Part shown: piece after piece, positions 1-5,888 of the stretch | Layout of the letters: each line of letters begins with the position of its first letter | Numbering within the stretch: the first letter of the stretch is position 1 | Assembly (NCBI GenBank): GCA_943325595.2 | Contig: CALPQA020000133.1 | Coordinates: 1-5,908 of the forward strand | From: Auritidibacter sp. Marseille-P8566 | GTDB taxonomy: Bacteria; Bacteroidota; Bacteroidia; Flavobacteriales; Flavobacteriaceae | Length of the DNA stretch: 5,908 nt | Reading direction: 5' to 3' | The notes under the pieces: generated by a model | Told to the model about the DNA's origin: nothing | Database searches by the model: none | Seen by the model: only the letters and a program-made list of their open reading frames with translations | Position numbers and translations under genes: made by a program

Positions 1-171
1 GATCCTGCCAAATTTACGTTGCGCGTAATCTATGATGTAAACGGAAATAAGGAATGGGATTCGGGTAATTTCTTGGAAAAACGCCAAGCCGAGGAAGTAA
101 TTTATTTCCCCAAGGAAATTGATGTTCGCGCCAATTGGGATGTCGATCAGACTTTTGATTTACCCCAATAA
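1..171 (+). CDS. C-terminal end of a probable Ig-like (Big_5) domain surface protein, partial
   Basis: The reading frame is open from the first base to a TAA stop at 169-171 and gives the last 56 residues of a protein whose start lies outside the window. The visible part begins DPAKFTLRVIYDVNGN and continues with an acidic, Asp/Asn-rich loop (DVNGNKEWDSGN) resembling a calcium-binding or beta-turn segment. It then has YFPKEIDVRANWDVDQTF just before the stop. From memory, this tail resembles the end of Bacteroidetes proteins with an N-terminal Big_5 Ig-like domain, often lipoproteins, that commonly sit beside a nitrilase-family gene. This is recall, not a search result, and the domain itself is not in the window. 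The gene converges on the minus-strand amidase with only two bases between the stop codons. Coding is well supported by codon pattern and lack of stops; the product name is tentative. Confidence 0.65.
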   Translation, partial: DPAKFTLRVIYDVNGNKEWDSGNFLEKRQAEEVIYFPKEIDVRANWDVDQTFDLPQ

Positions 172-173
172 TG

Positions 174-938
174 CTACATTTTAAATTCGTCGCGATCGTT
201 CAAGAAACCAAATTTTTGTCGGGTTTCTAAAAGCGCCTTTTTGTCGAAAGTTGTAATGAAAACTCCTTCTGTTTCTTGAGGTTCAATAAGGTAATTACCG
301 AGTGAATCTATTGCTTGTGAATGCCCTGAATAATCGTGCTGGTTTTGGTCGGTGCCAATTCTATTTACGCCAATAGTATAACACATGTTTTCGATAGCAC
401 GTGCTTTTAGCAAAGCGTCCCAAGCGTTTATTCTAGGTTTTGGCCAGTTGGCAACAAAAATCAAAATGTCATATTCTTCGGTGTTTCTTGCAAATACAGG
501 AAAGCGCAAATCGTAACAAATGAGCGGACAAATTTTGAATCCTTTATATTCTATGATGATTTTCTCTGTTCCAGAAGTATACCTTTTTTCCTCTCCAGCA
601 AGTGTAAACAAGTGTTTTTTATCGTAGGTTTTGATTTCACCTGACGGAAACACAAATACCAATCGGTTGTAATATTTGACGTTTTCTTGAATTACCAAAC
701 TTCCTGTGATAGCAGAATTTTTGGCTTTCGCCAATGCTTGTAACCACGAGACGGTTTCGCCTTGAATGTTTTCGGCTACCGCTTTTGGATTCATGGTAAA
801 ACCCGAGGTAAACATTTCTGGAAGTACAATTAAATCAACATTTTCAGCAATGGCATTGATTTTTTCCTCGAAATACTTCCGATTTTGTTTTGGGTTTTCC
901 CAAAGTAAAGGCGCTTGGATTAAGGCGATTTTCATCAT
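174..938 (-). CDS. Nitrilase-superfamily amidohydrolase, omega-amidase (YafV/Nit2-like)
   Basis: This 254-residue protein has no signal peptide or membrane segment and should be cytosolic. It is a single carbon-nitrogen hydrolase domain of normal length. The catalytic residues are visible: Glu41 in LIVLPEMFTSGF, Lys107 in TYDKKHLF, and the nucleophile Cys141 in LICYDLRFP. A second acidic pair occurs in GEEKRYTSG (116-117). The segments NWPKPRINAWDALLKARAIEN (165-184) and YSGHSQAID (203-211) are typical of the YafV/Nit2 branch. Known members hydrolyse the amide of 2-oxoglutaramate or 2-oxosuccinamate, which removes the product of glutamine-dependent transamination; this substrate is inferred from family. 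The start is one of two adjacent ATGs (936-938 or 933-935), with no Shine-Dalgarno sequence before either. It lies 46 bases downstream of the GH92 gene on the same strand, so readthrough from that gene is possible, but the functions do not obviously match. The nearby CACAAAG repeat may carry its own promoter. Confidence 0.93.
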   Translation of the reverse strand: MMKIALIQAPLLWENPKQNRKYFEEKINAIAENVDLIVLPEMFTSGFTMNPKAVAENIQGETVSWLQALAKAKNSAITGSLVIQENVKYYNRLVFVFPSGEIKTYDKKHLFTLAGEEKRYTSGTEKIIIEYKGFKICPLICYDLRFPVFARNTEEYDILIFVANWPKPRINAWDALLKARAIENMCYTIGVNRIGTDQNQHDYSGHSQAIDSLGNYLIEPQETEGVFITTFDKKALLETRQKFGFLNDRDEFKM

Positions 939-944
939 TTATTT

Positions 945-982
945 CACAAAGTTACACAAAGCAAACACAGAGATTCACAAAA
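945..982. repeat. Phased CACAAAG repeat between GH92 and amidase genes
   Basis: Four copies of a CACARAR unit occur at 945-951 (CACAAAG), 955-961 (CACAAAG), 966-972 (CACAGAG) and 976-982 (CACAAAA). Starts are spaced 10, 11 and 10 bases apart, about one DNA helical turn. Together they fill almost the whole 46-base gap between the GH92 stop and the amidase start. Similar CACGAAG/CACAAAG arrays are, from memory, scattered in intergenic regions of environmental bacteria. On the minus strand the array contains TAACTTTG (954-947), a perfect TAnnTTTG -7 match, with a TTTG 23 bases upstream. Confidence 0.7.
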
Positions 983-984
983 AA

Positions 985-3798
985 TTATTTAATCGATATT
1001 TCATCGATGAAAATAAAGGCGTCGCCACCAAAACCTTGATGCCATTCGGGTAATTTCCCAAAGTTATAGGCTTTTATTTTAATGTATCTAGCCTTGATTT
1101 CTTTGGGTGATTTGTATTCGAAATTTTGGATTTTATTTTCGTCAAATTTTGGATCAAGATTATTTTCGATAGTTCCGATGAGTGTGAAATTGACATTATC
1201 TGAGGAGGAGTAATAGTCTACTTTGGTGGGCATTAAAATCCACGAACGGGAATCTTGTAGAAAAGTGGCGCTGAAATTAGAAACGGTTTTCTCGGTTTGC
1301 AAATCAATTTCTGCTTCAAAATCTTGACTTTGGTAGCCTTGCCAATCGCCTTTTCGCCAGTTTTCTGAGCCGTAAATTCCGTCAATTAATCCTTCTGGCC
1401 CTCCAGCATGATATTGTGGGTTGTATTTTGATTTGATGTTTATGGTGTAATTATTTGGCTTTTTAAAGAAGGTGGCAGAAATAGTATTACTTTGACTTTC
1501 ATTATTTTTAATGTAAGCTGAAATTGTTGAAGTTTCTAGAATTTCAAAAGGTTCCTTATAAACAACCGAGGGAAGTTTTTTTGCCAAATAATCGTTCTTA
1601 TCACTTATATCGTAATAGATTACATCCTTTGGATTTTGAGCAATTATCTCGACTTTCATTTTGTCTTTAAAAGACTTGCTTTCTGCTTGGATTACTGGAA
1701 CTGGGAGAATATCAGGATTTGAAAAACCATCCGCAACGACTAAATCATTATTCTTTATTCCACAATATTTCAATTCATTAACTGGCATTTTTTTTGAAAT
1801 GACTTTTGTCGTTTTATCCTCTAAATTAACTTTTATTTTATCAAAATAAGGTTCTGTAGTGCTCCATTCCGATTTTCCTGGTGTTACTGCATAAATACCC
1901 ATCGAACTCAAAACATACCAAGCGCTCATTTGTCCACAATCTTCATTTCCTATTAACCCGTCGGGAGTATTCTTGTAAAAATTATCTAAAATAAAATGCA
2001 CTTTTTCAGTTGTTTTTTCTGGTTTGCCAACGTAATTGTACAAATATGCCATGTGATGACTCGGTTCGTTTCCATGAGCATATTGCCCAATTAAACCTGT
2101 AACATCAACTTGTTCTCGACCTGTAGTTTTGCTTTCGCTGTTGAACATTTCATCGAGTTTGGCTTCAAATTTTTCCTTCCCACCATAGGCTTGAATCATC
2201 CCAGGAATATCTTGTGGTACAAAAAAGGAATACTGCCATGAGTTGCCTTCGGTAAAATTATTATTGATTTCTTTTGGATCAAATGGTGTATCCCAACCGC
2301 CGTTTTTCTTTGGTCGCATAAAACCCATATTCCAATCGAAGACATTTTTCCAACTTTGGGAGCGTTTCATGAAATAATTAAAGTCTTCTATTTTATTTAA
2401 AATCATTGCCATTTGAGCAATACACCAATCATCATAAGCATATTCCAACGTTTTTGAAACGCTTTCGTGTTCGTCATCCATCGAAATAAAACCATTTTTT
2501 TTATAAGCATCCAATCCTAAATGATCGAGCATTGCCGAATGTTTTGCGGCTTCAAACGCTTTTTCATAATCAAAACCTGTGATTCCTTTTGCCATCGCAT
2601 CGGCCATAACTGAAACTGAGTGATAACCAATCATACAATCGGTTTCATTGGATGCCAATTCCCAAACGGGCAACCTTCCGCCTTGTTCGTATTGTTTTAG
2701 AAATGTATTGATGAAATCGGCAGTTCGTTTTTTGTCAATCAAAGTATAAAGAGGATGTGCGGCGCGAAACGTATCCCAAAGTGAGAAAACGGAATAGTAA
2801 TCAAATCCTTCTGCAACATGAATTTTATTGTCTCTACCGCGGTATTTTCCATCCAGATCTTGAGCGATGTTTGGTTGCACCATTGTATGGTATAAGGCCG
2901 TGTAGAAAACGGTTTTTTTGTTTATATCTGCTTCTGTAACTTCAATCTTTGACAGTTCTGAATTCCACTTTTGCTCCGCTTCCAATTTTACTTTTTCAAA
3001 ATCCCAACCTTTAATTTCAGAATTATTAAGTTTTGCGCCTTCATAACTTGTTGGCGAAAGCGATACTTTCACGAGAATTTTTTCTCCTTTTTGGACATTT
3101 TTAGAAAAGCAAATTTTCAAAATGGTCCCTGAGTAAAAGTCTTTTCTGTTTTCTTGATTGGCTTCTACATTACTGATTTTCATTGGAGCACTGAATTCCA
3201 TTCGAGCATAAACATATTGATCTTTTGCCCAAGCTTCACTTCTTCTGAGAATTTCAATGGTTTTATTATCAATAATTTTCACATCGCCATACAGCAATTT
3301 ATCGCGGTGGTTTAAATCAAGTATAATATTGGCTTGACCGCTAGAATTGAAAGTATATTCGTGAAAACCAACACGTGTTGAAGCCGTTAAACGCACGTCA
3401 ATATTGTGTTTGTCTAACTTTACGGCATAGAAACCCGCTGTAGCTTTTTCATTGGAATGGGAAAATTTCGAAGAATAGATTTTGTTGTCAAATAAAGGTT
3501 CGCCCATGGTGGGCATAATCATAATGTCTCCAAAATCAGAAACGCCCGTTCCATTTAAATGGGTGTGGGAAAATCCGTAAATTATAGTATCGGAATAATG
3601 ATAGCCGGAACAACCATCCCAACTCCCATCAATTCTGGTATCGGGAGATAATTGCACCATTCCAAATGGAAGTGTTGCGCCCGGAAAAGTATGTCCGTGG
3701 CCACCGGTTCCAATAAATGGATTAACGTATTGCTGAAAATTTTGTCCCAAAATAATTGTAGTTACAAGTGATAATACAACTGAGAGGATATTTTTCAT
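985..3798 (-). CDS. Secreted GH92 family alpha-mannosidase with C-terminal discoidin-like domain
   Basis: The 937-residue protein starts with a signal peptide (MKNILSVVLSLVTTIILG, probable cut before Gln19, no lipobox Cys), so it is periplasmic or exported. The GH92 core spans about 22-680, with family motifs in order: NPFIGTGGHGHTFPGA (26-41), SGYHYSD and GFSHTHLNGTG (64-85), DLNHRD (161-166), SLWDTFRAAHPL (339-350), PVWELASNETDCMIGYHSVS (377-396), TEGNSWQY (516-523), HGNEPSHH (575-582) and GNEDCGQMSAWYVL (617-630). GH92 enzymes are calcium-dependent inverting exo-alpha-mannosidases. Glu517 is the probable catalytic acid, and the acidic residues at 619-620 probably belong to the base region. 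A chitobiase C-terminal-like segment (about 698-780) and an F5/8 type C (discoidin)-like sugar-binding region (about 785-937) follow. The motifs are intact, but linkage preference (1,2, 1,3 or other) cannot be read with confidence. The ATG at 3796-3798 is the natural start for the signal peptide and has no Shine-Dalgarno sequence. The gene lies 137 bases downstream of GH30 and has its own promoter-like element. Confidence 0.95.
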   Translation of the reverse strand: MKNILSVVLSLVTTIILGQNFQQYVNPFIGTGGHGHTFPGATLPFGMVQLSPDTRIDGSWDGCSGYHYSDTIIYGFSHTHLNGTGVSDFGDIMIMPTMGEPLFDNKIYSSKFSHSNEKATAGFYAVKLDKHNIDVRLTASTRVGFHEYTFNSSGQANIILDLNHRDKLLYGDVKIIDNKTIEILRRSEAWAKDQYVYARMEFSAPMKISNVEANQENRKDFYSGTILKICFSKNVQKGEKILVKVSLSPTSYEGAKLNNSEIKGWDFEKVKLEAEQKWNSELSKIEVTEADINKKTVFYTALYHTMVQPNIAQDLDGKYRGRDNKIHVAEGFDYYSVFSLWDTFRAAHPLYTLIDKKRTADFINTFLKQYEQGGRLPVWELASNETDCMIGYHSVSVMADAMAKGITGFDYEKAFEAAKHSAMLDHLGLDAYKKNGFISMDDEHESVSKTLEYAYDDWCIAQMAMILNKIEDFNYFMKRSQSWKNVFDWNMGFMRPKKNGGWDTPFDPKEINNNFTEGNSWQYSFFVPQDIPGMIQAYGGKEKFEAKLDEMFNSESKTTGREQVDVTGLIGQYAHGNEPSHHMAYLYNYVGKPEKTTEKVHFILDNFYKNTPDGLIGNEDCGQMSAWYVLSSMGIYAVTPGKSEWSTTEPYFDKIKVNLEDKTTKVISKKMPVNELKYCGIKNNDLVVADGFSNPDILPVPVIQAESKSFKDKMKVEIIAQNPKDVIYYDISDKNDYLAKKLPSVVYKEPFEILETSTISAYIKNNESQSNTISATFFKKPNNYTINIKSKYNPQYHAGGPEGLIDGIYGSENWRKGDWQGYQSQDFEAEIDLQTEKTVSNFSATFLQDSRSWILMPTKVDYYSSSDNVNFTLIGTIENNLDPKFDENKIQNFEYKSPKEIKARYIKIKAYNFGKLPEWHQGFGGDAFIFIDEISIK

Positions 3799-3815
3799 TG
3801 GGGCGTTATTTTAAT

Positions 3816-3825
3816 CCAAATATAG
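3816..3825 (-). promoter_or_regulatory. Candidate promoter -7 element upstream of GH92
   Basis: On the minus strand this reads CTATATTTGG and contains TATATTTG (3824-3817), a perfect match to the Bacteroidetes -7 consensus TAnnTTTG. It ends 18 bases before the GH92 ATG, implying a very short leader. No good TTTG -33 element lies 19-21 bases further upstream, so this is a half-promoter or depends on an activator. The same 10 bases occur upstream of GH30. Confidence 0.45.
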
Positions 3826-3935
3826 TAAATTATTGAGTAGCTTTTATACTTCCGTAAACAGAGATAATACTACTATTTTTCATTATTGTCAGATATTATT
3901 AATGACCTAAAGTCGTTGAATTTCCTTTTTTAATA

Positions 3936-5393
3936 TTAAAAAACTAGCGTTTGAATGGCGTGTGGTAAAATTGAAATTGCTGAAAATTTTGTTCCTACAC
4001 ACAAGTTATACTCTAGTTTTTTATTGCTTTGATTCATAACTACAGTTACAATTTTTCCGTCTTTGTTCAAAAAAGAAGTCGTTAACAATTGGCTTCTGCT
4101 GGCAACACTGCTGATTCTTTTGGCTCCATTTCCAATAAACTTTGAAAAATGACCAATGTAATAATAAGACGGTGTATAAATTAATTCGCCCGATTTTGTG
4201 TCAGCGTGAATTGGAGCAAAGCAAAAATTACCAACATGATTGGGGCCTCCATTTTCATCCAGAAGAATATTCCAATCTGTCCAACCTACGGTACCATTGT
4301 TGAAATCGTTTATCATTGAACGGCCATAGCGCTCTCCATTTTTCCAAAGTTGAAAATTAGTAGCGTCAAATTTTTCAACGCAGCCTTCTGTAAAAAACAG
4401 GTTTTTATCGGGATACATTTCGTGAACTTTTCCTACGTTTTCAAACATTGGATCACCTCCACTCCAAGTTTCATACCAATGAAATCCAATTCCCCAAACG
4501 TACTTATTGGCTTGTGCATCATCTAAAATAGTGCTTGCTCGTTGGGAAAGTAAATCTCGATTATGATCCCAAACTGTAATTTTTTTGGCTCCAAGTCCCG
4601 AATTTTTTAATGTTGGTCCTAAATAATTTTTTAGGAAATCCCGTTCTTCCTCGGCAGTGTATATGCAAGACTCCCATCTTTGTGTTGCCATTGGTTCATT
4701 TTGAATGGTTAATCCCCAAACTGGCATTCCCTCTTTTTCATAGGCATTAATAAATTTGACATAATAATTGGCCCATGCCTGATAATAATTTGGTGATAAT
4801 TTACCCCCTTTTAACATATTATTATTATCCTTCATAAATGCAGGTGGGCTCCAAGGTGAAACAAACAAATTGATTTTTCCTCCAGCAATTTCGGTGGCTC
4901 TTTTAATCATCGGGATGCGGTATTTTCTATCATGATCGATATTAAATGTCTTTAAATCGGTATCGCCTTCACTGACATAAGTATAACTTCCCGAGCTAAA
5001 ATCGCAGCTGTGAATACTAGTTCTAATCAAAGAATAACCAATTCCTTTTTCCTTACTGTAATAAGAATTCAGTAATTCAAGTTGTTTTTCTTTGGATAGT
5101 TTGGCAAAAACCTCAGCACTTGCATCCGTGATGGCACCTCCAATTCCTAGAAAAGTTTGAAATTTTGAATTGGGATTTACAAACACACAAAGTTGGGTTT
5201 CCAAAGGTTGTTTTAAATCGGAAAAAATAAGATTATCTGTTTTTGATAACCTCAAATTAGTACTATCGGCAGATGTATAAACAGAAATCGTTCTGTCTTT
5301 AATGCTAAAGGGTTTCTCCAGAATTTCCTTTTTTTTCTGAGAAAAGGACAAAAACGTAACCATTAAAAAAACTACTGTTGCTATTTTTTTCAT
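3936..5393 (-). CDS. Secreted GH30 family glycosidase (glucosylceramidase / beta-1,6-glucanase type)
   Basis: Using the ATG at 5391-5393 the protein has 485 residues and begins with a clean signal peptide (MKKIATVVFLMVTFLSFS, probable cut before Gln19). An in-frame ATG at 5439-5441 would add 16 residues ahead of that signal and would place a promoter-like CAAATATA inside the coding region, so it was not chosen. The fold expected is a (beta/alpha)8 barrel with a flanking beta-sandwich formed by both termini (last part about 415-485). Motifs are FLGIGGAITDASAEVF (from about 81), RTSIHSCDFS (from 124), SPWSPPAFMKDN (from 179), WGLTIQNEP with acid/base Glu233, HWYETW (from 305) and FFTEGCVE with nucleophile Glu336. 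These are retaining clan GH-A features. GH30 subfamilies cleave beta-glucosides, including glucosylceramide and beta-1,6-glucan; which applies here cannot be settled by eye. It is the first gene of the minus-strand block and may act with the GH92 enzyme on a shared glycan. Confidence 0.92.
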   Translation of the reverse strand: MKKIATVVFLMVTFLSFSQKKKEILEKPFSIKDRTISVYTSADSTNLRLSKTDNLIFSDLKQPLETQLCVFVNPNSKFQTFLGIGGAITDASAEVFAKLSKEKQLELLNSYYSKEKGIGYSLIRTSIHSCDFSSGSYTYVSEGDTDLKTFNIDHDRKYRIPMIKRATEIAGGKINLFVSPWSPPAFMKDNNNMLKGGKLSPNYYQAWANYYVKFINAYEKEGMPVWGLTIQNEPMATQRWESCIYTAEEERDFLKNYLGPTLKNSGLGAKKITVWDHNRDLLSQRASTILDDAQANKYVWGIGFHWYETWSGGDPMFENVGKVHEMYPDKNLFFTEGCVEKFDATNFQLWKNGERYGRSMINDFNNGTVGWTDWNILLDENGGPNHVGNFCFAPIHADTKSGELIYTPSYYYIGHFSKFIGNGAKRISSVASRSQLLTTSFLNKDGKIVTVVMNQSNKKLEYNLCVGTKFSAISILPHAIQTLVF

Positions 5394-5416
5394 TGTGTGA
5401 TTAAAATTTATTACTT

Positions 5417-5470
5417 CAAATATAACTAATAAATTAACCAAATATAGCTTCTATTAAAGCATTCCTGAAA
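5417..5470 (-). promoter_or_regulatory. Candidate tandem promoter region of GH30
   Basis: Two perfect minus-strand TATATTTG -7 elements lie at 5424-5417 and 5446-5439, starting 22 bases apart. A near copy, TATATTTC, sits at 5474-5467. The TTTC at 5470-5467 lies 20 bases from the 5446-5439 element, a usable if imperfect TTTG-N19-21-TAnnTTTG promoter. The proximal element at 5417 ends 23 bases before the ATG and has only a 14-base gap to the TTTG upstream, which is short. No Shine-Dalgarno sequence precedes the start. The 10 bases 5438-5447 are identical to the GH92 promoter motif. Confidence 0.5.
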
Positions 5471-5539
5471 TATAGGAAGAAAAAATCTATTGAAATGGAC
5501 TTGAGGAGGAGGGTTTTATAATCATTCTTACCCTATTTC

Positions 5540-5572
5540 AAAAAAAAAGACTATCCAAAAGGACAGTCTTTT
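5540..5572 (-). terminator. Intrinsic terminator downstream of the tRNA
   Basis: Arms 5545-5556 and 5561-5572 form a 12-bp stem with an AAAA (plus strand) loop. On the minus strand RNA all pairs form, including one G-U wobble, and the stem runs into nine consecutive U residues (A tract 5540-5548 on the plus strand). On the plus strand the wobble becomes an A-C mismatch and only four U residues follow. The signal is therefore oriented for minus-strand transcription. It begins 10 bases after the tRNA 3' end, which separates the tRNA transcript from the GH30 gene. Confidence 0.88.
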
Positions 5573-5582
5573 ACATTTAAAG

Positions 5583-5656
5583 TGGTCCCACTTGGAATCG
5601 AACCAAGCACCTACTGATTATGAGTCAGTTGCTCTAACCGAATGAGCTATAGGACC
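5583..5656 (-). tRNA. tRNA with CAT anticodon (Met, possibly Ile2)
   Basis: The 74-base minus-strand sequence folds as a full cloverleaf. The 7-bp acceptor stem pairs GGTCCTA with TGGGACC (one G-U pair), and the discriminator is A73. The D arm is GCTC/GAGC, the anticodon stem ACTGA/TCAGT with loop CTCATAA, and the T arm CTTGG-TTCGATT-CCAAG. Residues 34-36 are CAT. CCA is not encoded, so it must be added enzymatically. An initiator is unlikely because the first pair G1-C72 is intact and the anticodon stem lacks the three G-C pairs of initiators. Elongator Met is the default call, but C4-G69 and C5-G68 resemble features recognised by TilS in tRNA-Ile2, so Ile(k2CAU) remains possible. A strong terminator follows and a promoter precedes it, so it looks like a single-gene transcript. 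Confidence 0.95.
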
Positions 5657-5669
5657 TTTTATTGAGGTG

Positions 5670-5701
5670 CAATATTACTACTATTTTTGATTTTCTGCAA
5701 A
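5670..5701 (-). promoter_or_regulatory. Candidate promoter of the tRNA gene
   Basis: On the minus strand a perfect TTTG -33 element (5701-5698) is followed after 20 bases by TAATATTG (5677-5670), which matches the Bacteroidetes -7 consensus TAnnTTTG at all but one fixed position. The -7 element ends 13 bases before the first tRNA base, leaving room for a start a few bases upstream of the mature 5' end. Spacing and placement are as expected for the main sigma factor of this phylum. Confidence 0.65.
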
Positions 5702-5834
5702 TCTTTTTGAAACTTCATATGTTTATTGTGTTTGTAAGAGATTGTAAGCTACTTAAAGTAGTGAAATTAACTCTTTTTTGATGCAAAAACCACATCATTT
5801 TAACTTTATAGAAAAGTGCCAAGATTGTACAAAA

Positions 5835-5850
5835 ATGTCAAAAATGACAT
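5835..5850. repeat. Perfect inverted repeat ATGTCA-N4-TGACAT
   Basis: Six-base arms at 5835-5840 and 5845-5850 flank an AAAA spacer. The form fits a dimeric regulator site. Read on the minus strand it is also a small AT-rich hairpin followed by a run of five T (5834-5830 region begins the T run at 5835), so a weak terminator for a gene to the right is an alternative. Confidence 0.4.
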
Positions 5851-5855
5851 AAAAA

Positions 5856-5888
5856 GTGCAAATGGCGTGCAAATGGTGTGCACATTTT
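5856..5888. repeat. Three tandem 11-bp repeats, GTGCAAATGGY unit
   Basis: Copies lie at 5856-5866 (GTGCAAATGGC), 5867-5877 (GTGCAAATGGT) and 5878-5888 (GTGCACATTTT, degenerate after the first five bases). The period is about one helical turn. On the minus strand the first two copies create TTGCACGCCATTTGCA (5872-5857), which matches the sigma-54 consensus TGGCACGNNNNTTGCW except for T in place of the first G of the -24 GG. Confidence 0.55.

Noticed and set aside
2757..2939. Plus-strand open frame of 60 codons inside the GH92 gene
   Set aside because: It lies opposite a strongly conserved GH92 region and has no family resemblance; it is a shadow of the real gene.
3901..3917. Imperfect inverted repeat AATGAC-CTAAA-GTCGTT after the GH30 gene as a terminator
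   Set aside because: The stem is short with one mismatch and is not followed by a T run on the minus strand, so it is not called as a terminator; an operator role is unsupported.
5394..5441. Sixteen-residue N-terminal extension of the GH30 protein
   Set aside because: It would precede a complete signal peptide and would overlap the TATATTTG element at 5417-5424; the ATG at 5391-5393 is the better start.
5503..5513. Purine run GAGGAGGAGGG resembling a strong Shine-Dalgarno sequence
   Set aside because: No start codon follows at a suitable distance on the plus strand, and the run leads into the terminator. Bacteroidetes also rarely rely on this signal.
5583..5656. tRNA 3' end as an integration (att) site of a genomic island
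   Set aside because: No second copy of the tRNA 3' end, no integrase and no change in base composition is visible in the window.
5657..5719. Minus-strand 19-codon frame beginning MKFQKDLQ
   Set aside because: It overlaps the tRNA promoter and runs to the edge of the tRNA; too short and without support.
5781..5852. Plus-strand 23-codon frame beginning MQKPHHFNF with a CQDC motif
   Set aside because: Very short, no ribosome binding signal or promoter, and the region is made of palindromes and repeats. The two Cys residues alone are not evidence of a peptide.
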